A DNA stretch of 64,000 bases from Nematostella vectensis (lineage: Eukaryota > Cnidaria > Anthozoa > Actiniaria > Edwardsiidae). Of this stretch, positions 33,899 through 48,300 are shown piece after piece. Numbering within the stretch: position 1 is the first letter of the stretch; every line of letters starts with the position of its first letter. Made by a program: the position numbers and the translations under genes. The stretch spans positions 5,943,501-6,007,500 of the forward strand of contig NC_064043.1 of assembly GCF_932526225.1 (NCBI RefSeq). The letters are read 5' to 3'. The notes below the pieces were generated by a model. The model was not told where the DNA came from, made no database searches, and saw only the letters and a program-made list of their open reading frames with translations.

Positions 33899-34689
33899 GT
33901 AGGGGTGTTGATTGAATAATTGCGTTTTAAACTGTTTTACGGGAAGTTATCGATAATAGATTCCCTCGCATGTGACAACAAATGGACATTTAGTTTAGCA
34001 TCCGTTGAGATGTTTGTCCAAAAATGACTAAACCGAAAGCGTCCGGGTACGATCCTAAATGCTGTTTGCTTATTATTTTTTAAAGAATTAGTTTTTCTAT
34101 TGAATTAACAATAAATGCGCAATTTACATATAATTCTACAGCTAAAATACATATTTCATTAACTATTTTCTCTTTCTGTCGACTAGGAAAATATGCACTG
34201 AATAGCGAACCAAGAAATTACTCGAACAAAACCTTTTCGCAAATCTAAAAACAGTCTTTTTGCATGAATTATGAAATATTGTAAATGAAAGGGATATTGT
34301 AACTATATCAATATGCACTAATAGCTTAATGGCTTATAAGTTATCCAAATGTCAATGCCACTGCTCCAAAGATTGTTCAACTTTTACCATTTAATTGCCT
34401 TCTCAGCATATTTATGAGATTACAACTTTATTTGTTTAGAAGTCCTTATTCTAAAATACATATAATCCATAAAAAAAGAAGGTTGTCAGTGCAAATGTCG
34501 AGTGGACATGGTAAATGGCAGATCTGCAACCACAAGTACCAACGAATCTTAATATATTTCGACCAAGAGATATGTATATATCATGGTCATAGGCCTGGCT
34601 GCAGTTTATTTATCAACTTAAATAATCAGTACTTATAAGCACCTTTCGGCAATATATATATATTGGAGTAACTCCCACACCGCCGACGT

Positions 34690-34920
34690 GACGGAAAAAC
34701 ATGACATGACACTTCAAATAAGCCCATTTCACATCAAATAAGGCGATACTAGTACTTAGTTTTTTAAATTGATGCGACTTTTTGTAGTGTCATTGAAATT
34801 TGAGCTTTCGATATTTGTGTTTTGAAAATCAGTCCGTAATACAAGGAACCTATAGCCATTGTAAGAAATTGTGTCTTCGTTCTCTATCTCGAATTGCGCG
34901 TTTTCCAGGTTTTCATGTCA
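34690..34920. repeat. dispersed repeat, copy 1
   Basis: Shares long stretches in the same order and orientation with 53434-53795 in the Limpet-type gene: GACGGAAAAACA, CTTCAAATAAG, TTGATGCGACTTTTTGT, GTAAGAAATTGTGTCTTC and CTCTATCTCGAATTGCGC. The copy here is shorter. No ORF and no clear ends; family unknown. Confidence 0.75.
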
Positions 34921-37900
34921 ACACAGCCTAACGAGCCTAGCTTCCGGTGATCACTCTGGTTGTTTACTTGGTTTAGTGATCACTGAGTAAAGATTACCAG
35001 ATTAAGCAGCATCGAAAAATTACCTAAACACCACACCTATTAATAACGGCATCCTAATAGTCTTTCCCACGACATAACAGCTAGCGTTTTTCTGTTGCCT
35101 TTCTCGTCCTCAAATCAATGCATCTCTAAACTTCACAAGAATGTTGAGACATTGAGACATATTTGCTTGTTTCTGCCATATATTTGCTTCGAATCGTTCA
35201 GTCATACCTTAGTGTCTTATAACCAAACTGAAAATACATATCATATGTTTTCAGTGAAAACTGAGTTTAAAACTACTCTTAGAAGTAATCTTATATTCTA
35301 GTTAACTAGCAACATCTCTTTGCCTTCTAAGTGAAGGCAACAATGCGCATCTGATGTGAGCTTTCCTTCTTTAAGCGGATCTCGAAATGAAAATTTTTCC
35401 TATATCTTAGACGGAAGTAGCTGACATGGCGGTAGTGCGGACTTTCCTATTCCTCTCTCGTCCCTCTAGCTGTGTCATCGATAATGTCGCCAGGATTATA
35501 TCGCCAGCGCGGACCCCTAAAGAGTTGGGTTCGCATTAACCAGCGCCCTAGTGGGTTAAAAGCCTCGACACTCTTTAATGAGTTTGCTAAAGGCCTTGGC
35601 GCGGATGAAACGCTGCGTAGTTCCGAGTACCTCTCTCACTTGACAGGTACATAATCATAACTTGCTCCAGGGCTGTGTCTAGTATACGTGCAGTTTCCTT
35701 CATTCAGCAAAGGGACCGACGGCAGACTAAATAACAATTGTCTGAAAAGAAGATGAAGATTGCTCTTGTATAACCCACAATGGGGGGGAAGTGAACGAGT
35801 GTTTCTTTTCCCCCTAAATGCTTACCGCAGTAGGAGATTCGTGGGCCTTGACTTCAGCTCACGGTAAAAGCTTGTAAGAGATTGCTGATATCAAAGGGTT
35901 TTTGTTTTATTTTCATAATTTTTTTTTTTACAAAAAAAGATAAGCGAAGTAAAAAAACAATATCATAATAAAAAAGGTTAGCGAAGGAATTGCCTTTAAG
36001 CTTTCGCAAATGACATGATTAACTAATGTATCAAATTAGTTATCCTCTTCCTATATGTTTGTTTTCAAGAAGATGAATGCATCATAGATGATGACATAAT
36101 TTGGGTAATTAGCTGTTCAGCCTACCACGATTCTTAAGCTATCATTATAACCTCACCCCTCGGTACGACATCTAGGACCTCCTGAAGCTTCTTTCTTGTC
36201 AAATGTTTAACAAAAGTTCTTGGATTTTTTTAAAAAAAAATATTTTACTGAACTTGGGGGTAGCTGTTTCAAAATTCAAAGTCCATCTATACCTCAAATC
36301 CTTTCAACATGGAGTTTTCAGGAGTACCGAATCCTTCGATGAGTCGACCTTTGATCTCACCACAAAGAAAATAACTCCCTTTACTGGGATAGAAGCGACC
36401 TGTGAAGCCACCAATTATTTGCCAGCAGGGGGCTGCAAATTGTCCGCATCGTTGAAAACGAATAGAACATTCCTTTCTTAGCGTAACTTGTTTACTTCTT
36501 ACTAAAGTCACGAGAAATGTTAATACTCCCAGGGACTAGATAAAACCACAACTAAGACTTTACACAATCATGCAAAAATTCCATAAATTCCAGGAATACT
36601 TTGTTTCTAGAAAATGCGACCTGTTTCATCAGTGTGGTTTTTTTAGTGTTTATGGTAGTTTGCCACGGGCACTGGCATCTACCTGACGATAGGATAAACA
36701 AGCAAGCAAGCTATTGCATTTTGAAGCACCTTAAAGAATGTCGATCACCCAGTCCTTTGTTGTTATTTATCATTGAAAATACAGAGGTTTATTTGCAAGT
36801 GAACTTCAAAATAACAATCTGCAAATGTAGTCTGATATTTAATTGACGATATTTGATTGAAAATATTTTGGTTACTCGCTTGAATTAGCGGATGGAAATG
36901 GATTCTTTGAGTAACTCGCCATTGAGCGGGTGCATAAAATGGCGGCGTGATTGGCCTTCTTTAATGGCGCTAATACGGGCATCCGCACGAGTGTGAGAAA
37001 GGGAAAGAGTTAAAAAAACGGGGGGGGGGGGGGAGGGGACAAAAAAAACAATTTTTTTACCGATTACTATTTCGATATATCTATACAACTATTGTGATAT
37101 CTCTTTAATTGTGCAAAGTTTATTTCAAATATATTTCTTAGCACAATGACTTTTGTAGTCTACAATGGCTTTTGTAGTCTATAATGAAGCCTGATGACAA
37201 ACTTTTTGCATGTAGACATCAATATATAAATATGGCAAAACTTCACTATCTGAAATACAACAGCAGAACTGAGCAAACTCGACCTCGGGTAATTCGAATT
37301 GGGTCTTATTTCCCATAGATTAACGGACCTAATCTAGCCCAAGCTCATTTATTTGATACTTTCGATTTTAATTCTGATTTGTTCATTATTCTAGAGTGAA
37401 TGGATAAAGATACTACGTTCATAATTTGTGGGAATACTTAGCAGATTATATCCTTTCTCTCCGGACTTTGATTAAGCGTGGTGTTACTGTACATGACAGT
37501 GAAAGTAATAGCAAAGCGTCAAGCTATCGGACCACTTATAATTGGTCCTGGTAGTCGTTTTAATTCCAGATGAAATTTCTTAAGATAACCATACGGGAGG
37601 TTCCAGGAAGTTAAGTAACTCAGTCAATTTTCGGTGCTTTTGGTGTTTCCGGTCACAGTTTAGATTATACTGATGGAACAAAGGCTTCAATCCAATTGAA
37701 TACACCTGACACATAAGTCTAGCGGCCGTCACTCAAAAACAAACAATGACCTGGAAATACAGGTACATAACAAATATCAAACGCATTGTCCGACCAAAGC
37801 TTGCCCTTCAACAACTTAGTAGATGAGAGCGCGCCAAGTTAGCTAGATATAGGGTTTGCCCTTGGGCTAAATTCGCGATAAGCAAGGAGTCGATGATTCT

Positions 37901-38258
37901 CGCGCGATACAACTGATTACTTCATTGTGTGATTAAGTTAGCGTTTGTGTGTTTAGAGCACTTAAGCGTGATTTGTGCAAGTGTGACTCGAGAGCGGGTA
38001 TCCTATTTTGAAGTGTATCACCCAAACCCCCAAGCACGAGGTTACAGGCTGTAGAACGATGAAAGTGGGACGGGTACAATTAGCCTCTCGCACCTCAACA
38101 ACATGCTATGAACCAACAGCTATGAACCAGAAATAAAACTGGATAATTACTGAAACCTCTATGCATTTTTTGTAAGCAAAAAAGAGTCTCAGTAGGGTTG
38201 ATGCTGAAAAAAAAATCGGAAAAGAAAACAAAGGGTGTCGGAGACGTCGAGTCTGTAC
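34921..38258. other. no supported gene
   Basis: A plus-strand frame from ATG 35484 runs 55 codons to a donor-like ACAG|GTACAT (35647) and reads like protein (MSPGLYRQRGPLKSWV...). It ends in phase 1 and cannot join prickle in frame. Frames on both strands at 36203-36511 show no domain. A poly-G run lies at ~37020. Confidence 0.35.
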
Positions 38259-38476
38259 CTTGAGGCGTAGCGCAATACGCGCCTTATGTCACGAAATGTC
38301 CTCAGATTTGTTAAATTGAGATTAACGATGCTGAGGCCGTTGTTTTCAATTGTGTTGATAATTTGGTCCATGCGACAGAGTGCGCGTTCGCGGGGCGAGA
38401 AAGCCAAACAAGTTGTAGACAGTCGGTCTAATATCACCTCTCCGTCCTCGGGGTAGTGATAAGAATTATGGCTCAT
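38259..38476 (-). CDS. possible first coding exon, unrecognised protein
   Basis: Minus-strand ATG at 38474-38476 opens a frame whose first 72 codons have mixed, protein-like composition (acidic start, then an amphipathic Leu/Asn/Arg region). A donor-like AAG|GTACAG follows in phase 2. Unspliced, the frame continues ~22 more residues into a Phe-rich end and a stop at 38189. I recognise no family and found no second exon. Chance ORF remains possible. Confidence 0.3.
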
Positions 38477-39212
38477 TACTATCCCAAATAAGATCTATTT
38501 GCAGCCTTTCAACCCCAGCAATCCGACAACACAAAAGAACAAAAAGCAAATAAAACAAAATTACGGCTTTGAGCCCTGCTCAACCGTGATTGGCCATTGT
38601 TTGGTATTGTTCCGATTTGTAAACTCGGAGAATTGTGCTGATTCGGATCTACGTCCAGCGTCTTGCTGTGCAAGCGCCTCCAGTCTTTATCACGCCGCAC
38701 AAATTTCTTCTAAAATACTCAAGAGCTTCCTGTTTGTGAGGATTACACATTCGAGCGGTTTTGGGCGTCTTTCCCCCCAATATGGATGACAGCCGTATGC
38801 AAAGATTTGACTCTCACAAAAAATAGTGTTGACACTTGGGAATGCGCGACCGCCGTTTTGATTGGTCTATACATTAATTAACGTCAGGAGCCGTCAATCA
38901 CCTCGTGAAATAGTTTGTATTGATTTTACAGTTCAACAACCATAGTCGCACGTTTCGTATAGGCTCCGCGAGAGTGAAGGGGCTTTACGGTTCGCTTCCA
39001 TGACAGGATCTAAAGGGCTCTTTCAACCGATATAACGAATAGAAGTTTAGGCATCGTGCATCCGAGTGGGCTGTCATGAATAGAGGCGAAATCCCTCGGG
39101 TATGTGTCGGCCAGCGCGCATGACGCTTGAGACGAGAACTAACAGTTTGCTGCGGCGAAGCGTTATCTCTAAGCAAGTGTTTATATGTCCGAATCTTTTG
39201 TTGGTGTTTCAG

Positions 39213-39301
39213 AACATGGTTGCACACGACGATGATGACGGCTCCAAGGCGTGCAACAATTGTGGAGATACGTGTCCAGGATTCAGCGCTCATTACTGGA
39301 G
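39213..39301 (+). CDS. prickle: prickle exon 2 (first assured exon), Cys-rich motif part 1
   Basis: Acceptor GGTGTTTCAG, donor GTAAGA. Enters in phase 0 (AAC ATG ...) and leaves in phase 2 inside the Arg of YWR|K, the same position as in TES. Confidence 0.85.
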
Positions 39302-42300
39302 GTAAGAACAACCAACTCTTTGGCTCTTCATCCCGAAGAGTGACACTTCGTACAATCCATACAAATAGACTGTCTAGCTTGCTAACTTTTCCCGAGCGTT
39401 CCTATACACTCTTGCTCGCTCTAATGAATGTATAGAAGCTAAGTGAAGCCTCTGAGGTGGAAATTGCATTACAAGACTGTTCATTTGTCGAACATGAGTG
39501 TGGAGGAATTTGCTACCGACTTACAACTCTTCGTTGTAGTCGGATTGCTTGGCTCTCTCACTAAGGTCCCAAGATTAGATGGCTATCGGAGATATCGGGG
39601 GATCGTTTCGAAGATGCCTTCTATACTTTCTAGATTTCGTCGGGATTGGCCATTTTGCGTTTCATTCACTCTTGATATTCAGGCAAAGTTCGAAGAGATT
39701 TGATCCCTACAGGAAATATTTATGGCCGAGTATGTGCTCACCGTGTATTTGACTCTCGGGTTGCGTTTGTACCCATTCTCATATGGGATTGCTTTAGAAG
39801 GCGCGCATTAACTAACTATTTTAACATCTCAATCAAACCTCTAGAAGTCTATTTCGGAATAGATATACTCTTTACAGTTTATTAATTACGAAGCTACATG
39901 ACTGTTGTGTTTAGTCGATTAGGAAGGCGTTCGAGCTTATTTGCTTAGTGCGATAAAGCGAAAAGTTCACTCAGTTCATTGTTTCAAACGTCCTGAAATT
40001 CATGACATGTTTTGGTTCTTATCTTCTGCCGAATGCTACAGAAAACAACGCGGCTCAAGGCTGCTCTAGATAAACCGGGAGCGTATCAAATACTTGTAGA
40101 CATAATAGATACTCTATCACGAATCACGCTCCTTTGAACTTTTTTTGGAGCCAATTAGTCTGTTAGTCTGACGGAAATTCAGCTAACGCGCGTTCTAATG
40201 GACTCAATTTCGTTAGGGACGGGCCAGCCACATTTGAACGACGCAAATAACCTGGTACTTAAAGCGCGTATTGGAATAGACTTACTTCTAGATTTTCGTG
40301 TTTAAAATACATGTCCTCAGCAGTGCCGGGTGAGCTTATGTAGCAAGCCATACTTGAGGCTCTCGTGTCTCGCTAGCTATTTAATATCCTCAATAAGCCA
40401 TTTGACACAACCCGCAAACAAGAGAGGGGAGTACTAATAAGCGGTAATCCAAAACTTTCTCTCTCTTCGCACTCTCTCGCGACTTAGTCAATTGTGCCCG
40501 GAAACGCGTTGTTCTTTGGATTGTTTGAACCATTCTTTCTCTTTATATATCTCCCACTTATAGACAAAACCTTGAGGTTGTTGTGCTTTTTGCATCAGTG
40601 TGGGGTATGATAAATGTTCACGGTGCCTCCTTTCAATGCGGTTTTGCAAGAAGTGCGGAATTTGAAAATATTCGATTACCCGTGGTTTTGCGCTAGTCGA
40701 GAAATTGGCGTCGAGAAGTTGGCATTATGGGTCATCGTGATACACAACTAAAGCGCCTTGTATCATATGAATAACAAAATCCTAGAAATCGAATCTACTC
40801 AGATCATTTAGTCAATAAACCTTGTTGATGGCAATATTGGGATTCAGTTTCCAAGTGTGTTTTGACAGTGTAGGTATTTCTTGATGTTTCCTGAATTCCC
40901 TATTACGTATTTTTTTTAGCCCGGAATCGACTCGTTTTCAGGTACAATTCACCCTTAGTTTTCAATTCAAGTTTGTGACAATATCCGGTTTGTTTTTCTA
41001 TCCCGTCCGTCAGATTTATGCTCCGACTAAGCACACAATAACAACTTCTGTGTGACAGTGTCTTTTGTCTACTGATATTAGGTCGTTTTGATTCTTAGCT
41101 CTTCTTGTGACTCTGAGAGTATTCTTTTTTTTTAGTGATTTATTGTTTTGTAGCTTGCTGTGTGGTGGACAAAAAAAGGATCCAAAAGCAACTTCTTAAT
41201 GCAACTTTGAAACATTCGGCTAAAGACTTGTGGGCTTATCAAGCTGCGCAATTATTTGCGAATAATAAGCTCCAAGTTTATGAAGGCTATTAAAAAGAAT
41301 TTTTTCTCCAAAAAAATGTGTTTAATTATTCAGCTTAAATTTTAGTTTATCGTTAGCTCTAATTGATTAGATGTTGTATTTTAAAACAACGTTCGAAATT
41401 TATCAAGTTTAATATTATACTATATTTAATATACATCGCCAGTGCTTAAAAAAACACCAAAATATTTGTTCAATGCTCAGCAACAGTTTTAGTCTATCGT
41501 TAGTTTTTGTTGATTAGATGTATGCTTTAAGACAACGTTCGAAGTTATTAAGTTGTAGAATATACAGTGCTTATAAAACACCCACGAAAATAATACCGCA
41601 CGTGCTCTAGCAACACCCCCGACTGGACAATAAGGATCTGACCACGAGCGCCCTTCACCCAGGCGTTTTTTTTTTTTTTCTACATATTTAGAACTTTTCT
41701 TTAAAAATCAGTCAAAATCTGAAGTGACCACACATTTTGTGGACATCAGTTCTCCCCATCTGGTGGGGGTACTTTGTGTGTGGTCTTACGCAGGGAGATA
41801 ATAAAATCTCCCATTCGATCTCCCTTTCCAATTACACAATTTGCAAGCTTGAAACAACAAAAGCATCATTAATAACTTTTCTAATCCCCCGTCCATCACG
41901 CGTGTAAGCCCTGGATAGAATGCGTTGGTAGAATCTATTAGATTATACCACTGAAAAGGGAATGAATTCTTCAGTCTTTGTTTGTGGAAGAACGTGATTG
42001 GTTTCCACTTTCCATCTTCGCATTCCTAGCTAATTCAAAGCGATTGATTACTTAAAGGCACAACCTCTACCACACCAAGGTTAAATGAACTTCATTAGTC
42101 CCCCATTTTGACTCTATCAACTCAAATCCTCTCCTATAATATTTCTATACTGCGGTTGGATCCAAAGAGCTTATGGCTATTAGATAACCTTTTCTTTAGT
42201 CCCAATTTTCTAAACCTCCGCAGGAGATCGTTCCCAATCTATACAGGCTTTTTACTCAAACCAGACACTTCGGCTCCGCCATAGTCTGAACCACAATAGC

Positions 42301-45300
42301 CTAGCAAGCCCCCTATACCTCTCTAACGCGCAAATATTTCTTTTCCCTCACTATTTTTTGTCCGTGTCTATTGATGTGAGGCGAAAGGGTTACCCGTTAT
42401 GGTGGTACCCCGTTAAGTTTCTGTTGTGGTTTTCACTGATGCTGACTCTTAACTCAATAGTATCCAAGTTCCACTACATAAAAGAAAACCATTTATGCAG
42501 ATAAAGTAAACATTTTATGGCGCGCATTTCGATATCTGCTCTAACAGAGTCAAAACTCAAGAACTTGTAAAAAGTGTGCTTCGTTTTACATGCGTGTCCT
42601 GCGCGTTGTTTGACAGAAGTTTGTAAATAAAGTGATTAATCACACGTTGCTCCAGTGATTTCAAATCGTTAAATTAATATATTGCCAATTTATTTTAATC
42701 CAACTAGCCATGTTCCCTTGAAATCAATACTTGATATTGTCAATACTTGTATTTGTCATGTTTCTAACAAGCGTAAATTATTACCACTCCTATCAGGTGA
42801 AAGTGTTATTCTGTAATCCAATTTTCCGATTTCATGGGTAATAAACTTCGTTAACCCTTGGAAAAGCGCCATATCATGATAATTGATTTTTGCAGCTCAC
42901 GATTCTCTTTCCGACTTGGCCAATTGGTTTATACCCTTCACATTATAAACAGTTTTTTTAAGAAACAGGATACTAAAAGAAGTCATGGTAATTTTCAGGC
43001 TATCCTGCTGCTTAGGTCATACTTAGGAACAAATGATTTTAACAGCTGTTTCCTAGCAAACACAACCAACAATAGTAAAAATTTCAAGACTTTCTCAATT
43101 GCATAAATTTTTGTTTTAACCAAGTGAAGGCCCACTTCAAGAGCTGTTGATTTACATGTCTGAATAATTTGAAGATTTTCTCAAGTTTATAATCAAGCTG
43201 GTGTGTGCTGAGCTGGTGATAAGCTTCTAAAACCTGTCAGGCTATAATTTGTTAGTGAAGCAATGAACCCAGCAACCTTCTAAAACCTGTCAGGCTAAAA
43301 TTTGTTAGTGAAGCAATGAACCCGGCAAGTTCAGACCTGTCTCGGCTCTTCCAATGCACCTTAAAGTTATCACTCTATGGCTTCGGTTTCTTGCAAGGGT
43401 AAGGGTCAGGGTCTTTGGAGTGTTTTCGTTTCCTTTTCAAACACATTTGCATTCACCTTAAGTCATGAATAATATATGCTTAGATCAGCTCTATTCAATG
43501 GTTATGTTTACAAGATATTATTTATGCATGTATATAGACAGGGACTACAACAAGAGTTGTGCCCACAAAGTCCCAAGTCCATCCCACAGGCCATTACTTA
43601 GTGTTAAAAACCTAGCTTGTCCACCAAAAGAAATCATTCACAATCTGCTTCCATTTACTCCACTAGGAAAATTTGCCGAAACTGCAAATGCCCAAGAGAA
43701 GACCACAACATCATCAGTGACGACGCTAGAGCAGGGAGGAATATCTACATGGCGGATGTCCACCGTGCTTCGAGTCTTGCTTCTGATGATGATAGTGGTT
43801 GTGCACTGGATGAGTATGCATGGGTGCCCCCAGGGCTTGGGCCAGAGCAGGTAAATACAAATGTAGCATACTACTGCAAGGAACTTTTTATACAGCAATA
43901 CCTACAAACTTGAAAAATTCAAACGGAGAATTACTGCAATAGACAACAAGAGATGCTAATCACCTCCCAGGCTAATGTAGTTTATATCTTTGTCTTTAAA
44001 AGTCTCATCATTTCTTAAACTTTAAAGGTTTTATTTGATCACAAGAGAGCACTTTTTTTAATATTTTGATGTGTGCTGCATTAGTTAAGGGGAATTTTCA
44101 ATATTATATTATTAGCAGTGAAATGAAAAACATAAACTGTAGAAAAAGAAATAAGTTCATTATCTTAGTGATCACTAAAAACTGAAGTCTTATTGCACTT
44201 AACTGAAGCTTCAATTTAAAAATATCAATTGTCTCACTCTTTTAGGAGGTTAAGAAAGTGAGTTTTTCAGCATGAATTTGTAAAGAGTAATCTCCTCCGT
44301 ACAAAAAGTAATTTATAGTAATTCATTCATATTTTTTTTTTCTATTTAATTATTAATGATATGACTTGTGTTATGCCTTCTTCACAAACACATTGCTTCT
44401 ATCAAAGGGAGACTATGTGCAAACAGTAGTTTTTGCATTTTTGGTTAAGACCTGTTAATATGTTATCCATGTATAGGGTAGAGTGTTTCTTTAAGATGAA
44501 AGAACAAAGCAAAAGCCAACCCTTTTATAAATTATTTAGAGCTATGCTGAAGCTATCTTATCAAGAAGAATGATCTAAGTATTCAGTGCCATATGGGGCC
44601 ATTAGGAATATTTCCACATAATCACATTCATCCAATTAAAACATGGCAATTTCTAGAAGAAGAAAAATATATAGCATACTATTATTGAAGATGCCATTCT
44701 TAATACTTTTGAAAACAATCTTTTGACATTAAAAGGTGTTCTGTATTCTGTATTTAACAACTTAGGTGAAATGTCAATTGAAAATAATTATAAAGGTGTT
44801 TTGCTTTTCATCATTGGTCATCTGTGGTGGGATTATGGAATTTTTACTTGTCATCTCTCAGACATGTATTTTTGCTAGCCACAACTAAAAAATAGAACTT
44901 TGTTTACCTGTAAATGCTCAAGTGTAATTAAAGGCTTTGTCTTGATTGCCCTGTAACATCAAAATACTTTCTACTGCATATAGATAACTAAATTTGTTTT
45001 TAATTTTCACCCCCCCCCCCCCCCCCCAAAGATAACAATATTGCTTCACAAATAAAGCCATTCGTGTGACAACATGATTTTTTTAGGCTTACTCTTGCTG
45101 TTTCACTCAGAAACCACAACTTATCAAATTCTTGAACTTTCAGGTCCATTCCTACATGAATGCCCTCCCAGAAGAAAAAGTTCCATATGTGGACAGTATT
45201 GGGGAGCGCTACAGGAATAGACAGATAATCCTGCAGCTCCCACCCCATGATAATGAGGCCAGGTTCTGCAATGGATTGAGCGAAGAGGAGAAAAGAGAGC

Positions 45301-48300
45301 TGTGCTTCTTTGTGGCTCTGAGGAAAAGGGATTCTTTAGGGAGGGGAGTGGTGAAGCAAGTACCTGAAATGTCTGAAGGATATTCCTGTAAAGAGGTAGG
45401 GATAAATCATAATACACATTCATCATTGTTTTCTCTTTAGTATGGAGAGGGAGGGAAAATCACAGAGATTACGGCTTTACTGACATACTGTATACTTATT
45501 TTGAATGAGGTTGCACTCGAAAATCCATGTGTTGTAATCCTGGGGTGGTTCATGGGTATTGGATAGCTGAATCATTGTATGTGATTGTTCACAAGAACAT
45601 AAACAAAAACTGTACAGCTTTTGAAACCTGGATTTATATTTTATTTACGCATATTCACTTATTTACTTGATACTCATGAAGCATTGCTGGTTGCGATGCA
45701 GTAATACCTAGCATTTCTACTCCAGGGTAGTAACCAAAAAAGTTTTTTTTTATTTTGGGCTTTTTTTCCAGCCTGAAGTGTTGTATAGGAATAAAACGAT
45801 TTAAAATTTTTTTGTTACTTTTCAGTTTTGGTCTTGTATGTAATTTTCTGTAGAATTTCTGTGAACCCAATAAAATATCCAATTCTAAGATTTCCTAACA
45901 ACTTACATGATCCCTTCTTCTCTTGGTAGTGTGGTGAATGTGTGACAGCAGGATCCATGGCTGTGTATGCCTCGCGTGCAGGTCAACACACCTGCTGGCA
46001 TGCAAGCTGCTTCATCTGTACGACATGCAAAGAGCTGTTAGTCGATCTCATATACTTTTACAAGGATTCAAAAGTTTACTGTGGTCGGCATCATGCAGAA
46101 ACTCTCAAGCCCAGATGCGCAGCCTGTGATGAGGTATGTGGAGCCAATATTTGTCTTTGTTGTCCCATTTCTATGCTTGTTGTATTTGTTGTCATATAGG
46201 AGGGGGGTACAGATGTCATAGGACTACCACTGTTTACTATATTTCCATCTCCATTGAAAAAATGGAACTGTAAAAACTGCATCTGCATATGCTGTATAAC
46301 TTAAAATTGAGGCATGAGAGAACCCTATGAAATAGAGTTTGCATGTGGCATGGTGAAATATATTTTTCCTCTCCCTAAAAGGTTAGGGTTAGGGTGATAA
46401 AAAGAAAATATCCCACAATTAAAGAATATCCAAACTAAATTTTGTCTATATGTTATAGTCTTCTTTTTAATTATTTTCTATTTATATTCATGTATTCATG
46501 GAGTCTTCAAGTTATTGTTGCTATCTAATTTACTATTTGGCAAGGAAAGTTGTTTTTTTGTTACCAGGGGAAAACAGTTATTATAAATAACAATTGGGGA
46601 ATTCGTTAGCACACCCTCCGGTAGTTATAAGGATATTAACACTTTTATTTGTACTTTGCCACCTGCTGAAAAATATCAAAGCCCCACTGTGAACACCTGC
46701 CAAATAGCTACCCCTCCCACACAGGTGCCACAGATGTCTATCACAGCACCTCAAAAACTAGTAGGAAAATGGCAGGTTCTTCAAATTGCAAAATGGCTTC
46801 ACTAAAGAATGAGTTTTTAATAGAGGCTGATGTATATTTTCAGATCATATTTGCTGAGCAGTGTACAGAGGCTGAAGACAGTTGCTGGCATGTACAGCAC
46901 TTCTGTTGCTTCGAGTGCGATTGCCCCTTGGGAGGGATGCGTTATGTTATGAGGGATAATAAACCGTATTGCTGTCATTGCTTTGAGAGCTTGTATGCTG
47001 AGTTCTGTGACTCATGCGGAGAGCCCATAGAACCGGATGCGAGTCAAATGGCACACAATGGACAACACTGGCATGCTACGAACGAGTGCTTTAGCTGTTG
47101 TACTTGTGGTAAAGCTCTGTTGGGACTACCGTTTTTACCAAAGAGTGGAGAAATCTACTGTTCCCCTGACTGTAGTAATGGAATCCCACCAATGACATTT
47201 GAGCAAGCACCTAATCGCCCTCTACCACGGAGACTACAAAAACCTAGCATTCCAGAATCCTATACATCTGGGCTGGACACAATGGATTCTGACAAACACA
47301 CTTCAAATGTGGGTTCTGAGAAATTTAGGTCGTATGAAAGCAATGCATCTGACTTCAAGCATCATCAGGATAGTCCCTTTACCAGACCTTCCCAAAAGAA
47401 TGTAATTTCCACTCTGGAAACTCAGGACCGGTTATCAGGGACTATGTTTGGGATTATTGAGACACCAAGTTACGGCTCTGATGGATTTGATAGCGTGAGT
47501 GTGCAGGACGGGAATTGTGAACAGCAGTATTTTACCAAGAATGAAGAAGGGCATAGTTCAGGTGTGGCATCGTCTGACAATGGCTCTAGAACACAGGACG
47601 ATCACGCAATCAAACCGTACAAGGTTATTGCGTACCCAAATACTGGAAACACCGAGTTTGTCAAAGCTATTCCAATAGAGGATGGTGAGAGTCATGACAG
47701 TAATTATGGTACTATTGAGAGTAGAGACAGTAATTATGGGACTGAATCTTCCTCTGTAAATGAGGATCTACAGCGTCCGAGCAGCCAGTGTTCATCCTCA
47801 AACAACAGCAAATGTGCTGGATTATTGAAACCACAGGAGAACAGTAAACAAAGGTCAAAACCAAAGCATAACTACATAATGTCAGACGTGGAGTATGAGG
47901 ATTATGGCAGCAGTTGCAGTAGCAGAACTCAGACATACCGTCAGAATCTACTGCAGCAACCAATTTCTAGATCATTAGAGTGTTTACCATTGCGGCCAGT
48001 TGTTGATCAGCCTTTCTTGCGGAATCACAGGCTCACTGCTTCTGGTACTCATATCAACGGGGGGAGAATTCCAAGGGATGGCAGGCATTCAAAGGCTGCA
48101 CACCAGAGATCAAGATCAACAGGAAATAACAGGGACAATAAGAGTAAGGAAAATAACATTAAGAAACCAGTGCAGCTACCATGGGAGGATCCATTTGCAA
48201 ACCCAGTTGATAAAACACGGCAGGTTAAACCTGTACGCAGACCACGTATAGCCTATGTAGATGTTATTGACTGTAAACCAAAACTGCCAAGCAAAACAAC

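Noticed and set aside
35426..35654. Open frames with a donor at 35647 as a prickle 5' exon
   Set aside because: The long frame ends in phase 1 and joining it to 39213 leads quickly to a stop; could still be untranslated leader, which sequence alone cannot show.
46769..46843. Extension of the last prickle exon upstream to ATG 46769
   Set aside because: A clear acceptor (ATTTTCAG) precedes 46844 and family alignment requires CDE|IIFAEQ; the upstream part is intron.
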